Source: Mesoplasma photuris ATCC 49581 (GTDB taxonomy: Bacteria > Bacillota_I > Bacilli_A > Mycoplasmatales > Mycoplasmataceae). From it: a DNA stretch of 64,000 bases. Under the pieces are notes generated by a model. The model searched no databases and was not told where the DNA came from. It worked only from the letters and a program-made list of their open reading frames with translations. Positions 58,095-64,000 of the stretch are shown here, piece by piece (position 1 is the stretch's first letter; each line of letters opens with the position of its first letter). The stretch is taken from contig NZ_JNJI01000005.1 in assembly GCF_000702725.1 (NCBI RefSeq), positions 1 through 64,000 of the forward strand, in the 5' to 3' direction. The translations under genes were made by a program, and so were the position numbers.

Positions 58095-58838
58095 ATGTTA
58101 GAAAAAACTTATTTTGATTTGATGTCAATTAAAGATTTACCAAAAATTAATTTAAAAAGTATAGTTACAATCGGTGTGTTTGACGGAATGCATCAAACAC
58201 ACCAAAAGATGATTAAAAACTTAAATGAATTAGCTAAACAAAATAATGCAGTTTCAATTGTTATTGCATTAGAAAGTAAAGTAAGCGATTTCTTTTCTAA
58301 TGTTCATTCAAATATTTCAGAAGTTAAAGATAGATATCAAGCTTTAATAGATAGAGAAATTGAACCAACTTATTGAATATCAGTTCAAGTTGATCAAGAT
58401 TTAATTTCGATGAGTGCTGGTAACTTTGTTGAACTTTTAAAAACAAAATTAAATACAATTGGAATCGTTGAAGGAACTGATTTTAAATTTGGTCATAAAG
58501 CTCAGGGTAATATTGAAACGCTGAAAAAAGTTTTTGGTCAAGAAAATGTTTATATTGAAGAAAGAGTTGATGATGTATCAACATCAAATATCAAAAATTT
58601 ATTAAAGACAAAATATATTAATACAGGTATTGAAAATTTAGGAACAAAATTTAAGGTTAAATTGGAAAACCAAAAAATAATTTTTCCTTCAATTGAACTA
58701 TTGGATGGGAACTATTTAGTAGTTAATCCAAAAGGCTTAAAAGAAGAGGTTAAATTCTTGAATAACGAACTAATAATCAGCTTAGATATAAATGTTAATG
58801 AATTAGAAATTGTTAGATATCTAGGTGTAAATTCATAA
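58095..58838 (+). CDS. ribF: RibF-like FMN adenylyltransferase with reduced C-terminus
   Basis: 247 residues, against about 300-320 for usual bifunctional RibF. The N-terminal nucleotidyltransferase half is recognisable: VTIGVFDGMHQTHQKMI (27-36 region, HxxH-type), GIVEGTDFKFGHKAQGN and VSTSNIKNLLK. The C-terminal riboflavin kinase half should show a G-x-P-T-A-N motif and about 120 residues; here only about 75 remain (KVKLENQKIIFPSIELLDG) without that motif. It may therefore only make FAD from FMN. Follows truB in the usual order. Confidence 0.85.
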
Positions 58839-58872
58839 TATATATGATAATATTAAATAGGTGATTGTTTAC

Positions 58873-58910
58873 CAGAGTTTTTATCCATCCCAGATACTTC
58901 TCTGATAAAA
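58873..58910 (+). promoter_or_regulatory. possible S15-binding pseudoknot in the rpsO leader
   Basis: CAGAG (58873-58877) can pair with CTCTG (58900-58904), and TTTTATC (58879-58885) with GATAAAA (58904-58910). The order of the strands (1-2-1'-2') is that of an H-type pseudoknot or of two competing hairpins. S15 is known to repress its own mRNA in several bacteria with unrelated structures, including a pseudoknot in E. coli. Assignment here is inference. Confidence 0.45.
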
Positions 58911-58943
58911 CACTGAAAATCAAAACAAAGGGAGGAATCTATC

Positions 58944-59210
58944 ATGGTTTCAAAAGAAAGAAAATTAGAATTAATTAAAGAATTTGGTGGATCAGAAAAA
59001 AACACTGGTTTAGCAGAAGTACAAATTGCTATCTTAACTGAAGATATCAAAAACATGACTGCTCACTTACAAATTCACAAAAAAGATGTTCCAACAAGAA
59101 GAACATTATTGAAAAAAGTTGCTCAAAGACGTCACTTTACTGAATACTTAGCTAAAAATGATGTTGTTAGATATAAAGCAATTATTGAAAAATTAGGGTT
59201 AAGAAAATAA
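58944..59210 (+). CDS. rpsO: 30S ribosomal protein S15
   Basis: 88-residue protein binding the central domain of 16S rRNA. Matches the family over its whole length (KERKLELIKEFGGSEKNTGL, VQIAILTEDIKNMTAHL, RRTLLKKVAQRRHFTEYL, ARYKAII-like end). Strong ribosome binding site GGGAGG at 58930-58935, with a structured leader upstream that may be the autoregulation site. Confidence 0.97.
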   Translation: MVSKERKLELIKEFGGSEKNTGLAEVQIAILTEDIKNMTAHLQIHKKDVPTRRTLLKKVAQRRHFTEYLAKNDVVRYKAIIEKLGLRK

Positions 59211-59231
59211 TCTAAAATTTTTGAAAAATTA

Positions 59232-59260
59232 TTGACACTCTTAGCGAATTATATTATTAT
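59232..59260 (+). promoter_or_regulatory. promoter of tRNA-Gly
   Basis: Perfect TTGACA (59232-59237), 17-base spacer and TATTAT (59255-59260), 18 bases before the tRNA. Confidence 0.85.
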
Positions 59261-59277
59261 TTAAGAGTGTTAAACAT

Positions 59278-59351
59278 GCAGGTGTAGTTTAATGGTAGAA
59301 CTTCAGCCTTCCAAGCTGACTGTGAGGGTTCGATTCCCTTCACCTGCTCCA
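59278..59351 (+). tRNA. tRNA-Gly (UCC)
   Basis: Acceptor GCAGGTG pairs with CACCTGC; anticodon TCC at 59310-59312; T loop TTCGATT; CCA encoded after discriminator T. Confidence 0.96.
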
Positions 59352-59363
59352 TTAAGAAATTGT

Positions 59364-59388
59364 AAATAGACTTAGGTCTATTTTTTTT
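59364..59388 (+). terminator. terminator after tRNA-Gly
   Basis: AAATAGAC (59364-59371) and GTCTATTT (59376-59383) with loop TTAG and a T tract. Confidence 0.9.
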
Positions 59389-59451
59389 ATCTCAATGTTA
59401 GTAGTATAATTAAAAATAATTAATGATATATAAAATGATAAAGGAGGAATC

Positions 59452-60204
59452 ATGGCTGAATTTAAAGAAAACAATTATTGAGACCGAATGAGACATTTTT
59501 CAACAAGTAGAACCAACTTTTGAATCAGTTTATTATTTCAATTAATAGCAACTATTATTCCTTTTATATTATTGTGAATTTTTATTGGTGCTGATTATAA
59601 AATATATGATTTTTCCTTATATGGTAAGTTGCCAAATCCGTATGATGGTTATGTGGCATTAATTTTAATCGGATATGTATTGTGAAGTTTATTAATAACA
59701 ACAATTACCTTCTTTTTAAAATGACAAAAAGCAGATGGTTTTACTTTTACTGTAGCATTAGTCTTTGTTGGCTTTAGCGTTATTATGAATGGAAGTTGAA
59801 TTAATGATTTAGCGGGTTTAAATCAAGGTATGAAAATATTCATTCGATTCTTAATTGCAATCGCGTGTGGTTTTATTGGAATCTTTATCGGAGTTATTAT
59901 TACAACTTACGCTCGAAACTTTAATTATAAAATTGAAGAAGATGATCAAAAAATACTTATTGCATATCGTAATGGTGAAGAAATCCCATCAAGAAAACAA
60001 CTTCAGATTAAAAGAGCTGAAAAAGCACATGAAAAACGTTTAAAAGAACAAGAAGAACTTGAAGAATTTAAAAAAGAATTAGATTTAAAATTAATTGAAG
60101 CTTTCAATGAGAAAGAAAAAGAAAAACAAGATTTTCGTAAATCTAAATTAGATGCTAAAGAGCAAAAACAAAGAAATAGAGACAAGAAAAGAAAAGGTGA
60201 TTAA
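59452..60204 (+). CDS. membrane protein with charged coiled-coil tail
   Basis: 250 residues, not recognised. The first 165 hold four hydrophobic segments (FWISLLFQLIATIIPFILLW, YVALILIGYVLWSLLITT, FTFTVALVFVGFSVIM, IFIRFLIAIACGFIGIFIG). The last 85 are highly charged and form a likely coiled coil (LQIKRAEKAHEKRLKEQEEL ... EKEKEKQDFRKSKL), cytoplasmic if the N-terminus is inside. It has a strong AAGGAGG site and is followed after 1 base by the RpiR regulator gene, so the two are likely co-expressed. Confidence 0.75.
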
Positions 60205-60205
60205 T

Positions 60206-61009
60206 ATGGTACTTGAGAAAATTTTTGACTTAACAAAAGAAGACGGTGTAAATAAAGAAATTAGTGACACTATTTTAAAAGAAATTATGAAAAACAGAAA
60301 TTATTCAATTTCTGTTTCTGAATTAGCTGAACTTGCAAATCTTAGTCAACCAACAATTACAAGATTTGTCCAAAACAATTTTAATTTAAAAAGTTATAAA
60401 AACTTTACAAAGCAATTAAATGAAGAAGTTTTGACTTATTTTGAACATAAAAATGAAATTAACGATATTAAGAACAATTCAGACTTATTAATTAAAGATG
60501 TTATTAAAACACTTGATGAAATAGATTCAGAAGTTTTAGTTAAAGCAGCTAAAATGATTGCTGGAGCTGAAAAAATTAACGTCACAGGAATTGCGGGTAA
60601 TTCTGCAATGAAATTAGACATTGAGCACAAATTAGCCCAAGTTGGTAAAATTGTGATGTCAGGAAGAGATTGACACCAAGAAATGATGAACTTAAATAGC
60701 ATGAATGAAAAGGATCTATTAATTATCATTTCTTATTCAGGTGATAAATACGAAATGAACCGTATTGCTGAAAAAGCAAAAACAAGAGGAATTAAAATTA
60801 TTTCTTTTACAGGTAACTTCGATTCAAATTTAAGAGATAAATCAGATGTTGTCTTGTTAGCAAACTCATCAGATCCTAAATATCGAACATATACAACAAC
60901 TGCACGTGTATGTATGATGGCATTATGACAAATTCTTTTTAGAGAAATGATTAAGTACATTAAGATCGATATTGATGCTATTGAAGAATGAAAATGAACA
61001 ATGTTATAA
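60206..61009 (+). CDS. RpiR/MurR-family transcriptional regulator
   Basis: 267-residue regulator. N-terminal helix-turn-helix (about 30-75: YSISVSELAELANLSQPTIT and RFVQNNFNLKSYKNF), then a SIS sugar-phosphate isomerase-like sensing domain (about 120-245: KINVTGIAGNSAMKLDIEHK, ISYSGDKYEMNRIAEKAKTR, KIISFTGNFDSNL). Such proteins sense phosphosugars. It lies directly upstream of a PTS gene whose promoter carries a palindrome shared with manA, so it is the natural candidate to bind that palindrome. Confidence 0.9.
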
Positions 61010-61042
61010 TTTCCAATTTTTCCAATATATTTAAAAATTACT

Positions 61043-61079
61043 AAAAATATTCACAAAATGAATATTTTTTTAATATAAT
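61043..61079 (+). promoter_or_regulatory. promoter and palindromic operator of the PTS IIABC gene
   Basis: AAAAATATTCA (61043-61053) and TGAATATTTTT (61059-61069) are an 11-base inverted repeat with a 5-base gap, the same as upstream of manA. It overlaps -35 TTCACA (61050-61055), which with an 18-base spacer leads to -10 TATAAT (61074-61079). The A-to-T run could also terminate the regulator transcript, so a double function is possible. Confidence 0.75.
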
Positions 61080-61099
61080 TAAATTAGGAGGATGAAAAA

Positions 61100-63637
61100 G
61101 TGAAAGATATTTTGAAAAAAGAATACGTCTATTTAGATGTAGATGTACAAAATCAAGATCAAGCTTTTGATTTTATTGCTAAAAAAGCAGTTGAATTAGG
61201 GCTAGTTACAAGTGCTTCTGCTTTGGTTAAGGGTTATAAAAATCGTGAAGCCGAAGGAACTACTGGATTCGAAGATGGATTTGCTATTCCACACGCAAGA
61301 ATCAAAGAAGTTAAAGAAGCTGCTGTATTTGTATTAAGATTCAAAAATGAAATTGACTGAAAATCAATGGATGAAAAACCAACTAAAGTTGCAATTGCAT
61401 TGTTAATTCCTGATGGACCGAACGGTGAACAACACTTAGCTATTTTAAGTGACATCGCGATGAAATTAATGGATGAAAACTTTAAAACAGAAATGAAAAA
61501 AGCTAAAACTACTGATGCAGTAATTAAAGCAATGACTTCAACTAAAAAAGAAGAAGTTAAAAATGTATCAGTAAATGATAAAGCTAAAAAAGTAGTTGCA
61601 ATTACTTCATGTATTACAGGAATTGCTCATACTTATATGGCTGAAGAAAAATTATTATTAGCTGGAAAAGAAATGGGAATCAATGTTAGAGTTGAAACTC
61701 AAGGATCAAAGGGTGTTGGTACAAAATTAACTAGTGATGAAATTAATGAAGCAGATGTTGTTATTATTGCAGCTGACTTAGCTGTTGATATGTCAAGATT
61801 TGCTGGTAAGAAAATTTATTCATTAAAAGTTGCAAAAGCTATGAAAGATCCAATTGGAACAATCAAATCAGCTTTTGAACAAGGTACAACTCTTGTTGTA
61901 AAAGGAGAAGGATTTAATTCTTCAAAAAATAATAAATCTGCAACTGAACGTCAAACAGTTATGCAACACGTTATGGCCGGTATTTCATACATGATTCCAG
62001 TTATTGTACTTGGAGGAATCTGTTTAGCATTCTCAATCGGGATTGCCAAAGCAATTTGAGGACCTAGTGCTGGAACTTCGGGACCAGCAATTCTTGACCC
62101 TGGAACTGGATTACCAACTGGAGAATTTCAATATCCATGAAACCCATTAGCAGTAATGGATAAAATTGGGGGGGCAGCTTTTGCTATGATGATCCCAATT
62201 TTAGCAGGATTCATCGCTAACTCAATTTCAGGTAGAGCAGCCATAGCACCAGCAATGGTAGCTGCTTTCATCGGAAATAACGCTGGAAACTTTATGCCAT
62301 TAGGAGACATGGGAGTTGTTGAAACTCCTGCTGGATTCTTGGGAGCAATCGCAGCCGGGCTTGCTGCTGGTTATATTGTTAAATGAATTAACACATGATC
62401 AGTGCCACGATCATTACAAGCTGCTATGCCAATCTTCTTTATTCCAATCGTTGTTGGATTAGGGTTAGGATTATTATTCATTTATGTAATTGGGGGACCA
62501 ATTGGATTCGTTATGGATCAAATATCAATAGGATTTAAAAGTATTTATGAAAACAATGCCGAAGTTGGAGTTGGTGTTGGATTAGCTGTAGGTATAGCAC
62601 TTGGTGCTATGGCTGGATTTGATATGGGTGGACCAATCAACAAAATCGCCTTTGTTACAGGTTCAGCATTAGTAACTGCACAAGTTTATGAACCAATGGG
62701 AGCAATTGGAGCTGCAATTCCAGTTGCACCATTATCAATGGGACTTTCAACAATTTTATTCCCAAAATTCTTCAACAAAGATGAAAAAGGAATGGGAATT
62801 GCTGCATTAATTATGGGAACAATTGGTATTTCTGAAGGTGCCATTCCATTTGCAATTAGAGATCCAAAACGTGCTGTATTATCTAACGTAGTTGGATCAG
62901 CTGTTGCTGGAGGAATTGCTGGAGCACTTGGAGTACAAAACTTCGCTGCTCACGGTGGACCAATCGTTGCTATTTTAGGAGCTGTTCCTTATGGAACTCA
63001 AACTTTATACTTCTTCTTAGCTGTGGCTGTTGGAGTTGCTGTGACAACTTCAATGTATGGTCTATGAATGATTAAAGATGCTGGAGTTGTTGGATCAGTT
63101 AAAGCTACTCATATTGCTTTATTAACAAAATTAGCAAATGAAAAACGCGATGCAATTGGTAATGTTAAAGAAGAAATGTTAGCAATTAAAAATGAAAATA
63201 GAATTGCAATTAAAGAAGCAAAATTAGCAGAAAAAGATGTTGAAAAAACAAAAGCAGCTGCTAAAGCTAAAATGGATGCTAAAAAAGCAGAAATTATGAA
63301 AATTAAAGAAATTTATAAAGCAAATGTTGCGAAAGCAAAATCTGCTTATAAAGTTGAGGTTATTAAAGAAAAAGAATTTGTTAACTCAAGAAAAGTTGAA
63401 ATTAAAACATTTAATACAACAATTAAAACAAACAGAAAAGAAGAACTAGAAATTTTATCTAGTGCTACATCTAAAGCAAAAGAAATTTCAAATAAAGCTG
63501 ATAAAAAATCTTCATTAGAAAGTATTCGTGAAGAAAAAATATCAACAAAAGAAAAATTCCAAAAACAATTAGATAATAAACAAATTACTTTAAGAAAATC
63601 ATTTGTCGATAGTTATTCAAAATTAGCTAACGCTTAA
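61100..63637 (+). CDS. PTS fructose-family IIABC transporter with coiled-coil tail
   Basis: 845-residue sugar permease. IIA (about 1-150) with phospho-histidine in EDGFAIPHARI (H65); IIB (about 165-270) with phospho-cysteine in AITSCITGIAHTYMAEE; IIC (about 285-655) with MDKIGGAAFAMMIPILAGF, DMGGPINKIA and ISEGAIPFAIRDP. After the last membrane segment comes a tail of about 180 residues (665-845), rich in Lys, Glu and Ala, forming a likely coiled coil, absent in the fruA protein. Start is GTG at 61100 with AGGAGG at 61086-61091; no in-frame ATG fits. The sugar could be mannose-related, given the operator shared with manA. Confidence 0.93.
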
Positions 63638-63651
63638 TAATTAAAAATTTC

Positions 63652-63676
63652 AAACAGACTTTTAAAGTCTGTTTTT
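63652..63676 (+). terminator. terminator after the PTS IIABC gene
   Basis: AAACAGACTTT and AAAGTCTGTTT arms, then TTATTTT. Confidence 0.9.
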
Positions 63677-63774
63677 ATTTTGTTTTGTATTCTTTATGAG
63701 ATACTTATATAAATAAAAACAAATATTTAATGATCATTTTCATGTCATTTTATTATTATTTTTTATAAATAAAA

Positions 63775-63797
63775 AATACTCTCAAAATGAGAATGTT
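63775..63797 (+). promoter_or_regulatory. imperfect inverted repeat upstream of the last gene
   Basis: AATACTCTCA (63775-63784) and TGAGAATGTT (63788-63797) match as an inverted repeat at 8 of 10 positions. It lies about 35 bases before the start codon, with TATTAT at 63802-63807 as a possible -10 box. It differs from the manA/PTS palindrome in half-site and spacing. The rest of the 63677-63830 gap shows nothing further. Confidence 0.35.
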
Positions 63798-63830
63798 ATG
63801 TTATTATATAAAAAGTAGGAGATAATTAGA

Positions 63831-64000
63831 ATGAAAGAAAATAAAAAAACAGATCTAAGTTTTTGAAATAAATTAAATAACTTATCTAAAAAAACTAGGA
63901 TTATATCAGCTGCTGTTTTAATGTCTGTCCCAATGGCACTTGGTGCAGGTTTATTAATTCCGGGAATGGGAATTGAATCACTAAGATTTATTGGAACAGT
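63831..64000 (+). CDS. start of a membrane protein gene, possibly a PTS IIC component (partial)
   Basis: Only the first 56 residues are in the window. They read MKENKKTDLSFWNKLNNLSK, a basic amphipathic start, and then a hydrophobic segment with AAVLMSVPMALGAGLLIPGMG. A sugar permease IIC subunit would fit the location after a PTS gene and the glycine-rich helix, but the fragment is too short to decide. Start at ATG with AGGAGA upstream. Confidence 0.6.

Noticed and set aside
61043-61070. Plain terminator for the RpiR gene
   Set aside because: It does resemble one, but the same half-sites and gap occur before manA, where a terminator is already present, and it overlaps the promoter; I list it mainly as an operator.

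Overview
The window is a stretch of a Mollicutes chromosome, most likely from the Mesoplasma/Entomoplasma (Spiroplasma-group) lineage. It is strongly AT-rich, and almost every tryptophan is encoded by UGA, so most proteins can only be read whole with genetic code 4; coordinates below were assembled that way. The gene set fits this group: an ftsZ/sepF division cluster, no peptidoglycan genes beside mraZ-rsmH, prolipoprotein lipids and lipoproteins, PTS sugar uptake, a T-box in front of ileS and a variant purine riboswitch in front of guaA. Genus assignment is inference; no marker was searched.

Layout. 1-645: end of 23S rRNA, 5S rRNA, terminator. 823-9623: an accessory block with an ABC-2 exporter (ATPase plus two permeases), a HEPN-like unknown protein, a 1470-residue FtsX-type permease and a small unknown protein. 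9720-13908: pheS-pheT, a YceD-like protein and rpmF. 13988-18267: division cluster mraZ-rsmH-(FtsA-like)-ftsZ-sepF, with three MraZ boxes in exact 10-base phase. 18307-23439: two membrane proteins, a large lipoprotein and an alpha/beta hydrolase. 23486-31835: T-box, then ileS-lspA-rluD-rhomboid-like-dCMP deaminase, followed by acpS-folA-plsC. 31922-32411: four tRNAs (Tyr, Gln, Lys, Leu). 32430-33479: a lipoprotein on the minus strand. 33683-41873: rpmG, pepP-like, cdsA-rseP-polC. 41869-42609: a minus-strand membrane protein homologous to the one at 18307. 42761-45574: guanine-type riboswitch, guaA and guaB. 45656-50126: rimP-nusA-ylxR-ylxQ-infB. 50142-53967: fruR-fruK-fruA. 53974-56452: manA and a GH1 phospho-glycosidase. 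56497-59210: rbfA, a small membrane protein, truB-ribF, rpsO. 59232-61009: tRNA-Gly, a membrane/coiled-coil protein and an RpiR regulator. 61043-63676: a PTS IIABC protein with an unusual coiled-coil tail. The window ends inside a further membrane protein gene.

How it fits together. Translation (rRNA, tRNAs, pheST, ileS, infB, rbfA, rimP, rpsO, L32, L33), division and lipoprotein/phospholipid synthesis form the core. Carbon supply is built from two fructose-family PTS genes with local regulators. A near-identical inverted repeat (11-base arms, 5-base gap) upstream of both manA and the second PTS gene, overlapping the likely -35 regions, points to a shared regulon, plausibly of the adjacent RpiR protein. 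Several proteins look reduced or repurposed: an FtsA-like protein without a clear phosphate loop, an IMP dehydrogenase without CBS domains, a RibF without a recognisable riboflavin kinase half, and a rhomboid-fold protein without its catalytic serine and histidine. RNA control is rich: T-box with AUC specifier (plus a second T-box-like motif), variant purine aptamer, possible S15 pseudoknot and many intrinsic terminators. I saw no CRISPR array, insertion sequence, prophage or replication origin, and no gene-free stretch over about 300 bases apart from the rRNA end.
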